Of a DNA stretch of 64,000 bases, positions 1 to 11,627 are shown piece after piece. Below the pieces are notes generated by a model. It searched no databases and was not told the origin of the DNA. It saw nothing but the letters and a program-made list of their open reading frames with translations. Position 1 is the first letter of the stretch; every line of letters starts with the position of its first letter. Origin of the DNA: Desulforamulus reducens MI-1 (GTDB lineage Bacteria; Bacillota; Desulfotomaculia; Desulfotomaculales; Desulfotomaculaceae); contig NC_009253.1 of NCBI RefSeq assembly GCF_000016165.1, positions 1,832,332 through 1,896,331 on the forward strand, given 5' to 3'. The translations under genes and the position numbers were made by a program.

Positions 1-1026
1 GGTAATTAATGTATTTAAGCAGGGGAGTACTAAACCGGTACCAATACCGGCAACGGAAATGCCGGCAAAAAAGATGTAGACATTGTTAAAAAGAGGAAGT
101 GTAACCAGGGAAGCACCGATTAAACCATGTCCAATAACCACTAGCCACTTCATTAGTTTGATTTTCTTTTTAATTAACGCCCCAGTAACATATGAAGTAG
201 TACTCATGAATAAAACAGGGATAGCAAGGGCGGCACCTTTAATGACCCCATCAAGTCCGAATTTTTTTTCGAGATAGTCAGACAAAAAGAATAATACGCC
301 AAATAAAATCAATAGGGCTGCAGAACCGGCAAAGAAGCTTGTTAAAAGCAAAGGTGATTTTTTTTTGAAAATATTTTTAATGGAACCCACATACTCATTT
401 ACTTTCTTGGGCTGCTTATTGGTTTCTGGTTCCTTGCAAATAAACCATACTCCCAGAATAACTACCGCAATGACAACGGGGAAGAAAAAGAAAATGTACC
501 ACCATGCTATTAAACCAATAAGTGCTCCTAAAATAGGACTGGCCACTTTACCTAAACCGTTGGATGCTTCAATAACACCTAAGGATTTAGCCCTTTCTTT
601 TCCTTTCCATAGATCCCCGCAGAAGGCCATGGCAATGGGAGCCGTACCTGCAGCCCCGATACCTTGCAAAATACGACCACCCAAGATCCAAGGAAAAGCA
701 TTTTCTTTGAAAATAAGTGCCGCAGCACCTGCCAGAAGGCCACCCAGTCCATATAAAAAGAGTCCAGGGATAATGATTTTTTTTCTGCCAAAACGATCAG
801 ATAAAAATCCAGCAAAGGGAATTACAAGTCCGGCTGGTACTGAAAACAATGTAATAATTAAGCTTATTTGCATCTGAGAAACATTTAAGGACTTTGCCAT
901 TTGCGGAAGAACAGGAATTAACATGGAATTTCCAAGGACCATGATTAGAGGCACTCCGGCCAAAGCGGCCAGGGTATATTTATTCACCTTATTTTCTTGA
1001 ATGTCAGTTGATGCAGCTTGTGACAA
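1..1026 (-). CDS. MFS transporter (3' end beyond window)
   Basis: The minus strand is open from a TTG at 1026 to the window edge (342 codons). The product is a multi-membrane-segment major facilitator superfamily protein. The first helix follows a short polar N-terminus. The family loop 2-3 signature (G-x-L-S-D-R-F-G-R-K) lies near residue 65, and a helix containing GRILQGIGAAG follows near residue 105. This is the layout of 12- or 14-helix drug or metabolite exporters. AGGA lies 10 bases before the TTG. An in-frame GTG is nearer but has no usable spacing, so TTG is preferred. Substrate is unknown. It is divergent from the yqhV-like gene and shares a short regulatory gap with it. Confidence 0.85.
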   Translation of the reverse strand, partial: MSQAASTDIQENKVNKYTLAALAGVPLIMVLGNSMLIPVLPQMAKSLNVSQMQISLIITLFSVPAGLVIPFAGFLSDRFGRKKIIIPGLFLYGLGGLLAGAAALIFKENAFPWILGGRILQGIGAAGTAPIAMAFCGDLWKGKERAKSLGVIEASNGLGKVASPILGALIGLIAWWYIFFFFPVVIAVVILGVWFICKEPETNKQPKKVNEYVGSIKNIFKKKSPLLLTSFFAGSAALLILFGVLFFLSDYLEKKFGLDGVIKGAALAIPVLFMSTTSYVTGALIKKKIKLMKWLVVIGHGLIGASLVTLPLFNNVYIFFAGISVAGIGTGLVLPCLNTLIT

Positions 1027-1086
1027 GAGAATCACGTCCTTTTTTGATAAGTAGGCAAAGGGTATTTTGTCTCCAAATTATTTTTA

Positions 1087-1116
1087 ATATGCATTTCATG
1101 AGATGACTCTGCATAT
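1087..1116. promoter_or_regulatory. Inverted repeat in the MFS / yqhV divergent gap
   Basis: ATATGCA at 1087-1093 and TGCATAT at 1110-1116 form a perfect 7-base inverted repeat with a 16-base spacer, midway between two divergent genes. It could be an operator for either gene. No regulator gene is adjacent, and AT-rich palindromes of this size can arise by chance. Confidence 0.25.
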
Positions 1117-1151
1117 TTAAGTAAGGGAAAAAGTAGTAGCGGAGGGATTAT

Positions 1152-1427
1152 ATGTTTTTCGTTACTGACAAGATTGTTTTTGCCATGGCCATGCTGCGAT
1201 GCATATCTGCCAGTATTGAGCTATCAGCGGCATTTTTTATGTTAAAATATGGCAAGGTAGAAACTGCTTTGAAAATAAACGCACTCCTAGCCCTGGTTGG
1301 TCCATCGGTAATGATATTGGTTATGACCCTTGGGTTGGTCGGCTTAGCAGGAAAGGTTTCCCTAAGTAAATTAGGAATTATATTTGCAGGAGTTGCTTTG
1401 ATATTTTATGGCATAAGCCGACCTTAG
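1152..1427 (+). CDS. YqhV family (DUF2619) small membrane protein
   Basis: 91 residues with two or three hydrophobic segments (about residues 5-30, 42-65 and 70-88). The pattern MAMLRCISASIELSAA, then KVETALKINALLALVGP, resembles Bacillus YqhV, a small membrane protein of unknown function encoded near spoIIIA. A GGAGGG ribosome site precedes the ATG. It lies alone between the divergent MFS gene and the pyr promoter. Family assignment is from remembered sequence likeness. No biochemical role is known to me. Confidence 0.7.
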   Translation: MFFVTDKIVFAMAMLRCISASIELSAAFFMLKYGKVETALKINALLALVGPSVMILVMTLGLVGLAGKVSLSKLGIIFAGVALIFYGISRP

Positions 1428-1464
1428 ATTGAGGTAGTTTGTTCGTTATTTATTTATCCTTTGG

Positions 1465-1493
1465 TTGACAGAGCTACCAACCAATGATAAACT
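1465..1493 (+). promoter_or_regulatory. Sigma-A promoter of the pyr operon
   Basis: A perfect -35 TTGACA (1465-1470) is followed by 17 bases and TAAACT (1488-1493). A TG one base before the -10 makes it an extended -10. Transcription would begin near 1500, just before the PyrR leader, which is the position expected for an attenuated operon. Confidence 0.8.
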
Positions 1494-1518
1494 TAGTTTC
1501 GATAAGAGATCCTTTAAT

Positions 1519-2229
<711 letters not shown>

Positions 2230-2256
2230 AGAATACCTGATAGGTACCTTTAAATA

Positions 2257-2379
2257 CGGTCCAGAGAGGCCGGCAAGGTTTATTATCCCCAGAGAGGGGA
2301 ATCAGGCTAAGAAAACCCAACGGGGATTAAGCCAATTTTGCCGGCCTCAACTAGGTATATGTATCTAGTTGAGGCTTTT
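2257..2379 (+). promoter_or_regulatory. PyrR-dependent attenuator 2 (before pyrB), with a second CCAGAGAGG motif
   Basis: Recognition motif GGTCCAGAGAGGCC lies at 2259-2272. The antiterminator is GAGGCCGGCAA (2266-2276) with its exact complement TTGCCGGCCTC (2338-2348). The terminator is GCCTCAACTAG (2344-2354) with CTAGTTGAGGC (2365-2375) plus TTTT. Antiterminator and terminator share 2344-2348, so they exclude each other. A second CCAGAGAGG lies in a short hairpin, TCCCC-AGAGAG-GGGA, at about 2285-2300. It resembles the PyrR loop but lacks the bulged U of the first copy. This leader allows separate control of pyrB-pyrE downstream of pyrR. Confidence 0.9.
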
Positions 2380-2492
2380 GTATTGTTAGGAACGGGTTGT
2401 CCTGGAAAAAACTATATCTGAGAGAATAACTAAAGCAATTGCATGTAATTTTAACAAAGGGCCAATTTGTTGTTTTTAGGGGGGCTGAGAAT

Positions 2493-3431
2493 ATGTTTTG
2501 GCAAAGAAAGGATTTACTGGGCCTGAGGTATTTGACACCGGAAGAAATCAATTTAATTCTTGATACAGCAGTCCCAATGAAAGAAATCATCGGTCGTAAA
2601 ATTAAAAAGACCCCTACTCTGCGGGGTAGGAGCATGGTGACCCTGTTTTATGAGAATAGCACAAGGACCAGATCCTCCTTTGATTTAGCAGGTAAATTTC
2701 TTAGTGCTGACACGGTGGGGTTAACTGCTTCCAGCAGTTCTGTGGCTAAGGGAGAGAGCCTGCGAGATACAGGACTAACTTTGACAGCCATGGGTGTTGA
2801 TGTGGTGGTTATGCGGCATCCTGCCAGTGGTGCTGCAGAATACCTTGCTAAGTGTATTCCGGCGGCTGTGATCAACGCTGGGGATGGCACTCACGAGCAT
2901 CCAACCCAGGCATTACTGGATATGTTTACCATCAGGGAAAAGAAAGGCAGCATGGCCGGACTAAAGGTAGTCATTGTAGGAGATATCCTGCACAGCCGAG
3001 TGGCTAGGTCCAATATTTGGGGTTTAACAAAAATGGGGGCTGAGGTAAGGGTGGTGGGACCCATTACCTTGATGCCCAAGGACATAGAGAAAATGGGCGT
3101 TAAGGTTTATCACCGCCTGGAGGATGCCCTGGAAGGGGCCGATGTAGTTAACGTACTGCGCATCCAGTTAGAAAGGCAACAGCAGGGGCTTTTCCCCTCC
3201 CTTCGGGAATACAGCAGGCTCTATGGAATTAACCAAAAGAGACTTGAATTAACGGCTTCTGATGCCATCATTCTACACCCGGGACCCATGAATCGGGGAG
3301 TTGAAATCGAACATCAAGTGGCCTATGGGAATCGCTCGTTCATAAATGAGCAAGTAACAAACGGAGTGGCGGTGCGTATGGCGCTGTTATATCTGTTAAC
3401 AGGGGGTGAATATCATGCGTTATCTAATTAA
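2493..3431 (+). CDS. pyrB: Aspartate carbamoyltransferase catalytic subunit
   Basis: 312 residues, normal for PyrB. It condenses carbamoyl phosphate with aspartate, the committed step of UMP synthesis. The carbamoyl-phosphate loop NSTRTRSSF is near residue 54, [12 protein letters not shown] near 136 and HPGPMNRG near 263. The ATG at 2493 follows AGGGGGG, so an in-frame ATG 54 bases upstream is rejected. No pyrI regulatory subunit gene follows, as in Bacillus, where the enzyme is an unregulated catalytic trimer. The 3' end overlaps pyrC by 17 bases, suggesting translational coupling. Confidence 0.96.
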
Positions 3432-4698
3432 AGGTGGCATCGTGGTGGATCCGGTGGCAGATACCTTAACCTGCACAGATATTTTAGTGGAAGAGGGAAT
3501 GATTAAAGAAATCGGCCAATTAAGTGATTCAGAGGCAGAAGTGATTGCTGCGGAGGGAAACTATGTTTGTCCTGGCTTCATGGATATGCACGTTCATTTG
3601 CGGGAGCCAGGTTACGAATATAAAGAAGACATCGTTAGTGGGACTAGAGCTGCAGCCATGGGAGGCTTCACTTCAGTGGCCTGTATGCCAAATACCAATC
3701 CTGTGGCAGACAATGCAGCTATTATAAGCCATGTTTTAGCTAAAGCACGTAATGCGGCTGCCAGGGTTTTTCCCATTGGTGCTTTAACCAAGGGATCCCT
3801 GGGCAAGGAACTAACTGAGATGGCTGATTTAAAGGGTGCCGGTGCGGTGGCTCTTTCTGATGACGGCATGCCAGTGATGAATGCTGATATTATGCTTAGG
3901 GTTATGCAATACGCCTCTATGCTGGAAATGACAGTAATCTCCCATTGTGAGGATAACAAACTGTCTGAGGGAGGCCAAATGCACGAGGGTGCAGTTTCAG
4001 CAATGTTGGGTCTGAAAGGCATTCCATCACTGGCCGAGGAGATTATGGTAGCTAGGGATATCCTGCTGTCGGAATACACAGGGTGTAGGCTTCACTTGGC
4101 CCATATCAGTACCGAGGGCAGCGTAAGGTTGGTACGACAGGCCAAAGAAAGGGGAGTGCCGGTAACGGCTGAAGCAACGCCCCATCATTTTACTCTGACC
4201 GAAGAGGCTGTCCAAGGGTATAGCACAAATGCCAAGGTGAATCCCCCCTTACGCAGACAAACAGATGTAGAAGCAATTAAGGAAGGACTGCGTGATGGTA
4301 CCATAGATGTGATCGCCACAGACCACGCGCCCCATGCTTACCACGAAAAGGATGTAGAATTTCAATATGCCCCCAATGGTATGATCGGGTTGGAAACGGC
4401 AGTGGGCTTAATCTTTACTCAATTGGTTCAACCAGGTATTCTGACGGTTCCCCAGGCTGTGGCAAAACTCACCTGCAATCCCCACAGAGTTTTAGGTCTT
4501 TCGGGAGGACGCTTGCTGCCGGGAACACCAGCTAATATAACAATCATTGACCCCAAGCTAAGCGAAGTGGTTGACCCAACAAAGCTACTCAGCAAGAGCA
4601 AGAATACTCCCTTTGGCCGCTGGAAATTAACAGGCCTGCCGGTATTAACAATGAAAGATGGACTATTAGTTATGCGAGATAGACAACTCCTAGAATAA
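3415..4698 (+). CDS. pyrC: Dihydroorotase
   Basis: 427 residues, class I dihydroorotase size. It cyclises N-carbamoyl-aspartate to dihydroorotate in the cytoplasm. Metal ligands are visible in [10 protein letters not shown] (near residue 58), SHCEDN (near 178), HLAHIST (near 228) and ATDHAPH (near 301), the amidohydrolase pattern. The ATG at 3415 follows AGGGGGTGA inside the end of pyrB. An ATG nine bases upstream lacks good spacing. Confidence 0.96.
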
Positions 4699-4771
4699 AG
4701 GTACTAGATAAACATGCAATATGGTGTATAATTATACATTATTAAACTATATGACGGAGGTGTCTGGCATA

Positions 4772-5851
4772 ATGGAAGCTTATTTAGTTTTAGAAGATGG
4801 AACTGTTTTTACAGGCAAAGGATTTGGAGCCACCGGGGAGCAGTGGGGTGAAGTAGTATTTAATACCGGCATGACCGGTTATCAAGAAGTTTTAACAGAT
4901 CCATCCTACTGCGGACAAATCGTGGTGATGACCTATCCTCTGATTGGCAATTACGGTATCAATAAAGACGATTTTGAAGCGAAGAGTTCCTTTGTAAGAG
5001 GTTTTGTGGTTAAAGAAGAGTGCGACCGTCCCAGCAACTGGCGGGTTAGCAACAAAATACAAGAATTCTTGGCCAGAGAGGGTGTTCTGGGGATAGCTGG
5101 CATTGACACCAGAGCTCTCACCAGGCGTATACGAAACCACGGAACCATGCGGGGAATTATCAGTACCCAGGCCATGGATCCCCAAGAACTTGTGGCAAGG
5201 GCAAAAAACTGTCCACAAATATCTGGACAGGAGCTAGTACCTACAGTGGCCACCAAAGAGATCTATACTGTGCCGGGCGACGGACACAGGGTGCTTTTGA
5301 TTGATTTCGGGGCCAAGGCTAATATTGTTCGGTGCCTGAACAACAGAAAATGCGAAGTCATTGTGGTACCACCTACCACAACAGCAAAGGATATCTTGGC
5401 TTTAAATCCAGAGGGCATTATGCTCTCCAATGGACCGGGAGATCCCACCGATGTTCCCTATGCAGTTGAGATAGTTCGAGATCTCATTGGCAAAGTACCT
5501 ATTTTTGGTATATGTTTGGGCCATCAGATATTAGGATTAGCTGTGGGAGCAAAAACATATAAATTAAAGTTCGGACATAGGGGTGCCAATCATCCTGTTA
5601 AGGATTTAGAAAGCGGTCGTGTCTATATAACATCGCAAAATCACGGTTATGCGGTGGCTAAGGATTCCCTGCCAACAGATATGGAAGTAACCCATATTAA
5701 TTTGAATGACAATACAGTGGAGGGTATGCGCCATTTGAATCTGCCGGTTTTCTCTGTGCAGTACCACCCCGAGGCTGCACCCGGACCGATGGACTCTGAG
5801 TATTTGTTTGAAAATTTTCTCGACAACATGAAAAAATATACAGCAGTATGA
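4772..5851 (+). CDS. carA: Carbamoyl-phosphate synthase small (glutaminase) subunit
   Basis: 359 residues. The class I glutamine amidotransferase domain fills the C-terminal half, with nucleophile Cys in FGICLGHQILGLA (near residue 248) and the catalytic His/Glu in VQYHPEAAPGP (near 332). It supplies ammonia to CarB. The chosen ATG (4772) follows GGAGGT by about ten bases. It sits between pyrC and carB in the pyr operon, so it is the pyrimidine-regulated copy (pyrAA in Bacillus naming). Whether a second arginine-specific copy exists cannot be seen here. Confidence 0.96.
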   Translation: MEAYLVLEDGTVFTGKGFGATGEQWGEVVFNTGMTGYQEVLTDPSYCGQIVVMTYPLIGNYGINKDDFEAKSSFVRGFVVKEECDRPSNWRVSNKIQEFLAREGVLGIAGIDTRALTRRIRNHGTMRGIISTQAMDPQELVARAKNCPQISGQELVPTVATKEIYTVPGDGHRVLLIDFGAKANIVRCLNNRKCEVIVVPPTTTAKDILALNPEGIMLSNGPGDPTDVPYAVEIVRDLIGKVPIFGICLGHQILGLAVGAKTYKLKFGHRGANHPVKDLESGRVYITSQNHGYAVAKDSLPTDMEVTHINLNDNTVEGMRHLNLPVFSVQYHPEAAPGPMDSEYLFENFLDNMKKYTAV

Positions 5852-5864
5852 GGGAGGGTAATCC

Positions 5865-8800
5865 ATGCCCAAAAAGCAGGGGATTAAAAAAGTTTTGGTA
5901 ATAGGTTCTGGCCCCATCGTCATTGGCCAGGCAGCTGAATTTGATTATGCGGGAACTCAAGCCTGCCGTTCATTAAAAGAAGAGGGACTGGAAGTAATAC
6001 TGGTTAACTCTAATCCAGCCACCATTATGACCGATGCCAATATGGCTGATAAAGTATTTATTGAACCTTTAACACCGGAGTTTGTCACCCGTGTCATACG
6101 GCAAGAAAAACCGGACGGTTTATTACCAACTCTGGGGGGACAGGTTGGCCTAAACATCGCATTGCAACTGGCCGAGCAGGGAGTTTTGGATGAAGAGGAA
6201 GTTCTTTTACTGGGAACTCCCTTGGATGCCATCCGTAAGGCTGAAGACAGGGAAATGTTTAAACTCATGATGGAACAAATTGCTGAACCGGTTCCGGAAA
6301 GCACCATTGTTTGTTCGGTTTGGGAAGCAGTGGAGTTTGCTGATGACATTGGATATCCGGTCATTGTGCGTCCAGCCTATACGCTGGGTGGTACCGGCGG
6401 CGGGATAGCCAAAAACCAGGAAGAACTCAAGGCGGTTGCCATTCGGGGCTTAAAACATAGTTTAATTGGACAGATTTTAGTTGAACGCAGTGTGGCTGGT
6501 TGGAAAGAAATTGAGTATGAAGTAATACGGGACAGTGCTGATAATTGTATTACAGTTTGTAATATGGAGAATTTTGATCCAGTGGGTGTTCACACCGGTG
6601 ATAGCATTGTGGTGGCACCCTCTCAGACCCTCAGTGACCGAGAGTACCAGATGCTTCGCAGTGCATCATTAAAGATCATACGTTCCCTTGGCATAGAAGG
6701 TGGTTGCAATGTGCAGTTTGCATTGGACCCACATAGTTACCAATATTATGTAATAGAAGTGAATCCCCGGGTCTCCCGCTCCTCGGCACTGGCTTCCAAA
6801 GCAACGGGTTATCCCATTGCCAAGGTGGCCAGTAAAATTGCCATTGGTTTGACACTGGACGAAATTCGTAATTCGGTAACAGGGAAAACCTATGCTTGTT
6901 TTGAACCCACCCTAGACTATGTGGTGCTAAAGTTTCCCCGCTGGCCCTTTGACAAATTTACCGATGCCGACCGTACCCTAGGTACACAAATGAAGGCCAC
7001 TGGTGAAGTCATGTCCATAGACAGAACCTTTGAGGCTGCCTTAATGAAGGCCATCCGTTCGTTGGAAGTGGGAATCCACGGTTTGCAATTGCCAGAATTA
7101 GCGGGTTTATCAGAACCAGAGCTGATAGCAAAGTTAATAAAGGCCGAAGATCAACGGCTGTTTGCCATTGTAGAGTATTTTCGACGGGGTGGTAGCGTTC
7201 AGCGGGTTGCTGAATTAACTTCCATTGATGTTTTCTTCCTGGAAAAGATTTATCATGCCCTGGCCTTTGAAAAGCAGCTTGCGGCTGAGGGTAAAACAAA
7301 ACTGGGTAAAGATACCTTGTTGATTGCAAAAAGAATGGGGTTATCGGATCAATACATTGGTTGGCTGGCGGGAATGACGGAGGCCCAGGTAAGGGGATTA
7401 AGGCAGAGCTTTGGCCTTGAGCCGGTCTACAAAATGGTAGACACCTGTGCTGCTGAGTTTGAGGCCGCAACACCCTATTACTACTCTTGTTACGAAACCG
7501 AGAATGAAGCCCAGCCCACCAATAGAAATAAAATAGTTGTTTTGGGTTCCGGTCCCATTCGGATTGGCCAGGGCATTGAGTTTGACTATTGTTCGGTTCA
7601 TTCCGTGTGGGCCTTAAAAGAAGAGGGCATCGAAGCCATAACAATTAACAATAACCCGGAGACGGTGAGCACAGATTTTGACACTTCCGACCGACTATAT
7701 TTTGAACCTCTGGTAGCAGAAGATGTGATGAACATTTTGGAAAAAGAAAATCCCCTGGGAGTTATTGTCCAATTTGGTGGACAGACTGCCATCAATCTGG
7801 CAAAACCTCTGGAAAAAGCAGGTTATCAAATTTTGGGAACTTCTGTGGATGCCATAGATATTGCCGAAGATAGGGAGCGCTTTGATAAACTGTTGGTAGA
7901 CTTAGATATACCAAAACCGCCGGGAAGGACTGCCTATTCCCTGCAAGAGGCAACCGCCATTGCCGGGGAAATCGGATTCCCGGTACTGGTACGACCCTCC
8001 TATGTACTGGGAGGACGGGCCATGGAGATTGTCTATTCCCAAGAAGAACTTCATGCCTATATGGAAAGGGCTGTAAAGGTAACCCCGGATCACCCGGTTT
8101 TGGTGGATCACTATATGGTGGGCAAGGAATTTGAGGTGGATGCCATTTCTGATGGCAAAACCGTGTTGATTCCAGGAATTATGGAGCATATAGAACGGGC
8201 AGGCGTTCATTCCGGTGACAGTATCTCGGTTTATCCAGCCCAAACCCTAACACCTACCCAGATTGAACAAATGGTAAGTTATACAGAGCGTTTAGCCCGG
8301 GCCTTGGGCGTTAAGGGGTTGGTGAACATCCAGTATGTTCTCCACGAAGGACAGATCTATGTCATTGAGGTAAACCCCCGCTCCAGCCGTACTGTACCCT
8401 ACCTAAGCAAAGTAACGGGTGTTCCCATGGTGAACCTTGCTACCAAATGTGCAATGGGTAAAACCTTGGCAGAAATGGGTTATCCAGGAGGTCTGCTGCC
8501 GGAAACAGGTCTGGTGGCTGTAAAAGCACCTGTGTTCTCCTTTGGCAAACTGTTAAATGTAGATGTATCCCTGGGCCCTGAAATGAAGTCTACCGGCGAG
8601 GTGCTGGGGGTGGATCGTCACTTCTCGGTGGCCTTATATAAAGCTTTAATGGCCGCAGGAACAAGCTTTCCAAAACAGGGAACAGTTCTTGCCACCATTG
8701 CGGACCGTGATAAAGAAGAATCCCTAGCAGTAATTCAAGGACTGGTGGAGTTGGGATATACAGTGTGCGCCACCAAGGGTACGGCGGCATTTCTGCAACA

Positions 8801-9080
8801 ACATAGCATTGAGGTTAAAGAGGTCAATAAGGTAGGCGAAGGCGGAGAAACCATTGTTGATCTAATTAAAGCAGGCAGCATCAACCTGGTAATTAATACC
8901 ATTAGTCGAGGGAAGGAACCCCAGAGGGATGGTTTTAAGATCCGAAGATCTGCAGTGGAACATGGTATTCCATGTTTAACCTCCATGGACACTGCCTGGG
9001 CCATGTTGGAAGTGCTTTACGGAATACAGGAAGGTGAAGTGCCAGATTTAATTCCTCTCCAGAATTACATGAACAAATAG
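5865..9080 (+). CDS. carB: Carbamoyl-phosphate synthase large subunit
   Basis: 1071 residues, full length. Two homologous ATP-grasp halves are visible, each opening with a GSGPI-x-IGQ-x-EFDY motif (near residues 14 and 563) and each containing an EVNPR motif near its end (residues about 300 and 838). An allosteric MGS-like domain occupies the last 130 residues or so ([10 protein letters not shown]). It makes carbamoyl phosphate from ammonia, bicarbonate and two ATP. GAGGGAGGG precedes the ATG, 13 bases after carA. Confidence 0.97.
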   Translation: MPKKQGIKKVLVIGSGPIVIGQAAEFDYAGTQACRSLKEEGLEVILVNSNPATIMTDANMADKVFIEPLTPEFVTRVIRQEKPDGLLPTLGGQVGLNIALQLAEQGVLDEEEVLLLGTPLDAIRKAEDREMFKLMMEQIAEPVPESTIVCSVWEAVEFADDIGYPVIVRPAYTLGGTGGGIAKNQEELKAVAIRGLKHSLIGQILVERSVAGWKEIEYEVIRDSADNCITVCNMENFDPVGVHTGDSIVVAPSQTLSDREYQMLRSASLKIIRSLGIEGGCNVQFALDPHSYQYYVIEVNPRVSRSSALASKATGYPIAKVASKIAIGLTLDEIRNSVTGKTYACFEPTLDYVVLKFPRWPFDKFTDADRTLGTQMKATGEVMSIDRTFEAALMKAIRSLEVGIHGLQLPELAGLSEPELIAKLIKAEDQRLFAIVEYFRRGGSVQRVAELTSIDVFFLEKIYHALAFEKQLAAEGKTKLGKDTLLIAKRMGLSDQYIGWLAGMTEAQVRGLRQSFGLEPVYKMVDTCAAEFEAATPYYYSCYETENEAQPTNRNKIVVLGSGPIRIGQGIEFDYCSVHSVWALKEEGIEAITINNNPETVSTDFDTSDRLYFEPLVAEDVMNILEKENPLGVIVQFGGQTAINLAKPLEKAGYQILGTSVDAIDIAEDRERFDKLLVDLDIPKPPGRTAYSLQEATAIAGEIGFPVLVRPSYVLGGRAMEIVYSQEELHAYMERAVKVTPDHPVLVDHYMVGKEFEVDAISDGKTVLIPGIMEHIERAGVHSGDSISVYPAQTLTPTQIEQMVSYTERLARALGVKGLVNIQYVLHEGQIYVIEVNPRSSRTVPYLSKVTGVPMVNLATKCAMGKTLAEMGYPGGLLPETGLVAVKAPVFSFGKLLNVDVSLGPEMKSTGEVLGVDRHFSVALYKALMAAGTSFPKQGTVLATIADRDKEESLAVIQGLVELGYTVCATKGTAAFLQQHSIEVKEVNKVGEGGETIVDLIKAGSINLVINTISRGKEPQRDGFKIRRSAVEHGIPCLTSMDTAWAMLEVLYGIQEGEVPDLIPLQNYMNK

Positions 9081-9153
9081 AGAAATCCTTGCCAATTTTG
9101 GCGAAAAAAGAGTAAACTTAAGACAGATTTCAAATATGAATGGAGGGGAATCG

Positions 9154-9942
9154 ATGTCGAAAGTTTTTGACGCAAAGGTTCTTGCGGTATATATGGTAGC
9201 ACCGAATACCTATTATATGGAGTTTGATGCTCCGGATATTGCCCGGCTGGCAGTGCCGGGCCAATTTGTGCATGTACGTTGCGGTGAAACCAACGATCCA
9301 TTGTTGCGTAGGCCCATATCCATCCATATGGTAAGTCGTCCCAAGGGCGTCCTGGCTCTACTATTTAGGGTTGTGGGCAAAGGAACGGAGATATTATCCC
9401 AACAAAAACCCGGGGACAGGGTTAACATGATGGGTCCTTTGGGAAGAGGATTTACCTTGCCGCTCCCAGGTTCGAAGGTAGCTGTGGCGGCTGGCGGTAT
9501 TGGCGCAGCCCCGCTGGTCTTTTTAGTACAGGAACTTGCCAATATAAAATGCCAGGTTACGGTTTATCTAGGTGCCAGGGATAAAAGAAGCATTCTCTGT
9601 GATGGACAATTTATACAAATGGAGGCAGAGGTGGTCATAGCCACAGATGATGGTTCCCTAGGCTTTAAGGGAACCGTGCCGGAATTAATGAAGAGACATA
9701 TGGATTGGCGTAAAACAGCCATGACCTATGTCTGTGGACCTGGCATTATGATGAAAGAAATATCTACCATGTTAGCAGAAGCAGATGTGCCGGGAGAAGT
9801 TTCACTGGAAGAGCGGATGGGCTGCGGTGTTGGAGCATGCCTATCCTGTGCCGTAAAAATTTCTCATCATGGTCAAATAAGCAATAAAAGAGCTTGTTTC
9901 GAAGGACCCGTATTTCCATCTTGGCAGGTGGTTTGGGAATGA
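9154..9942 (+). CDS. pyrK: Dihydroorotate dehydrogenase electron-transfer subunit
   Basis: 262 residues. It has a ferredoxin-reductase fold with the FAD-binding RRPISIHM near residue 53 and a nucleotide-binding segment [10 protein letters not shown] near 112. A C-terminal [2Fe-2S] site is built from the Cys residues in [13 protein letters not shown] plus a later ACFEGPVF (residues about 225-255). It passes electrons from PyrD to NAD+. The ATG at 9154 follows GGAGGGG. Its stop codon overlaps the pyrD start (ATGA), consistent with a tight PyrK-PyrD complex. Confidence 0.95.
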   Translation: MSKVFDAKVLAVYMVAPNTYYMEFDAPDIARLAVPGQFVHVRCGETNDPLLRRPISIHMVSRPKGVLALLFRVVGKGTEILSQQKPGDRVNMMGPLGRGFTLPLPGSKVAVAAGGIGAAPLVFLVQELANIKCQVTVYLGARDKRSILCDGQFIQMEAEVVIATDDGSLGFKGTVPELMKRHMDWRKTAMTYVCGPGIMMKEISTMLAEADVPGEVSLEERMGCGVGACLSCAVKISHHGQISNKRACFEGPVFPSWQVVWE

Positions 9943-10853
9943 AACTAAATTTAGCAGTTAAAATTGGCCAATTGGACATGATCAATCCTGTTACCACGGC
10001 CTCCGGCACCTTTGGGTATGGACAGGAATATTCCCCCTATGTGGATCTTAATCAATTAGGAGCCATTGTAGTAAAGGGAACAACCCTAGAACCTAGGGAG
10101 GGAAACCCCACCCCAAGGTTAGTAGAAACTCCTTCTGGTATACTAAATTCCATTGGTCTACAAAATTCTGGGGTGGATTATCTGCTTGAACATTATGTTC
10201 CGTTTTTTAAGAAACTACAAACCAACGTAATTGTTAATATTTCTGGTAATACAGCAGAAGAATATGGTCAGTTGGCTGCCCGATTAGATGAAGCAGATGG
10301 AATTGCGGCCCTTGAGGTCAATATATCCTGTCCCAACGTAAAGAAGGGCGGCATGGCCTTTGGTGGAGATTTCCGCACAGCTGCAGAAGTAACAAAGGTG
10401 GTGAAAAATTCTACTGCATTGCCGGTGATTGTTAAGTTATCCCCCAATGTTACAGATATTGCTGAAATTGCCCGGGCAGTGGAAGGGGCAGGGGCAGATG
10501 GGCTATCGGTTATCAATACTTTGTTGGGTATGGCCATCGATGTCCGTAAGAGAAAACCCGTGTTGGGGAATACTATGGGTGGTTTGTCAGGTCCGGCTGT
10601 AAAACCAGTGGCCCTGCGGGCGGTCTGGCAAGTGTACAAGGCTGTTCATATTCCAATCATAGGTATGGGCGGCATCATGAATGCTACAGACGCACTGGAA
10701 TTTATCCTTGCCGGTGCCCAAGCGGTGTCTGTGGGAACGGCTAATTTTGTTAACCCCTATGCAACTAAAGAAATTATCCAGGGTATGGAAAAATACTTAA
10801 TGGAAAACGGCATAGGCGATATAAACGAGCTAGTGGGAGCAGCGCATTTGTAA
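9939..10853 (+). CDS. pyrD: Dihydroorotate dehydrogenase B, catalytic subunit
   Basis: 304 residues, class 1B size. It is an FMN TIM-barrel enzyme oxidising dihydroorotate to orotate. The active-site Cys typical of class 1 enzymes lies in [12 protein letters not shown] (near residue 130). Phosphate-binding segments GMGGI and SVGTANF follow near the C-terminus. The presence of pyrK directly upstream marks it as the NAD-linked 1B type. The ATG at 9939 overlaps the pyrK stop. Confidence 0.96.
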   Translation: MKLNLAVKIGQLDMINPVTTASGTFGYGQEYSPYVDLNQLGAIVVKGTTLEPREGNPTPRLVETPSGILNSIGLQNSGVDYLLEHYVPFFKKLQTNVIVNISGNTAEEYGQLAARLDEADGIAALEVNISCPNVKKGGMAFGGDFRTAAEVTKVVKNSTALPVIVKLSPNVTDIAEIARAVEGAGADGLSVINTLLGMAIDVRKRKPVLGNTMGGLSGPAVKPVALRAVWQVYKAVHIPIIGMGGIMNATDALEFILAGAQAVSVGTANFVNPYATKEIIQGMEKYLMENGIGDINELVGAAHL

Positions 10854-10887
10854 ATTCCCTAAGAAAACTTTCTCTTTTGGAGGTTTT

Positions 10888-11625
10888 ATGAATCATAAAG
10901 AGCAAACGGCCAGAGAAAAATTAATAGTAGCTCTGGATGTTGATACAGCAGAAGAAGCAGTAACTCTAACCAAGAAACTCACTCCCTATGCGGCATTCTT
11001 TAAAGTGGGTATGCAGTTATTCTATAGCCATGGGCCGGAGATCATTCGTATAATCAAGGATCAAGGGGCAAAGGTGTTTTTGGACTTAAAGCTCCACGAT
11101 ATTCCCAATACCGTTGGACAAGCAGCAAGGGTCCTGGCAGGGCTGGGAGCGGACATCATCAATGTCCATGCTGCCGGAGGAGTGGATATGATGCAGGCGG
11201 CTGCCAATGCAGTTAGGCAAAGAGCTTACTCCTTAGGAATCCCGGCCCCCATGATAATTTCAGTCACTGTACTGACCAGCATTGACCAAAGGATCTTTGA
11301 GCAGGAGTTGGGAATGCCTGGCACCATTCAGGATAAAGTAAAAAAATGGGCGGTTATGACTCAGAAAGCAGGCTTGGACGGCGTAGTAGCATCGCCCCGG
11401 GAAATACAAATCATACGGGAAGCTTGTGGGACGGCTTTTAAAATTATTACACCGGGCATCCGGCCGTCCTGGTCCGTGAGCGGTGACCAAAAAAGAATCA
11501 TGACACCGGCTAAGGCAATTCAACAGGGGACATCCTACCTGGTTGTGGGTAGGCCCATTACTGGCGACAAGGACCCGGCTGCGGCTGCCCAAAGAATATT
11601 GTCAGAAATAACAGAGGTACTTTAA
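10888..11625 (+). CDS. pyrF: Orotidine 5'-phosphate decarboxylase
   Basis: 245 residues. It decarboxylates OMP to UMP, the last step of the pathway. The catalytic Lys/Asp network is visible in VFLDLKLHDIPNT (near residue 65), and TPGIRPSW near residue 190 matches the phosphate-binding loop. TTGGAGG precedes the ATG. In most Firmicutes pyrE follows directly; here lspA intervenes. Confidence 0.96.
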   Translation: MNHKEQTAREKLIVALDVDTAEEAVTLTKKLTPYAAFFKVGMQLFYSHGPEIIRIIKDQGAKVFLDLKLHDIPNTVGQAARVLAGLGADIINVHAAGGVDMMQAAANAVRQRAYSLGIPAPMIISVTVLTSIDQRIFEQELGMPGTIQDKVKKWAVMTQKAGLDGVVASPREIQIIREACGTAFKIITPGIRPSWSVSGDQKRIMTPAKAIQQGTSYLVVGRPITGDKDPAAAAQRILSEITEVL

Positions 11626-11627
11626 AT

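Noticed and set aside
365-877. Open frame of 170 codons on the plus strand
   Set aside because: It is antisense to the MFS transporter, whose minus-strand translation shows clear family motifs and membrane helices across the same stretch.
7009-7644. Open frame of 211 codons on the minus strand inside carB
   Set aside because: carB is fully conserved here, including the second GSGPI motif. The antisense product is Pro/Arg/Gln-rich and resembles nothing.
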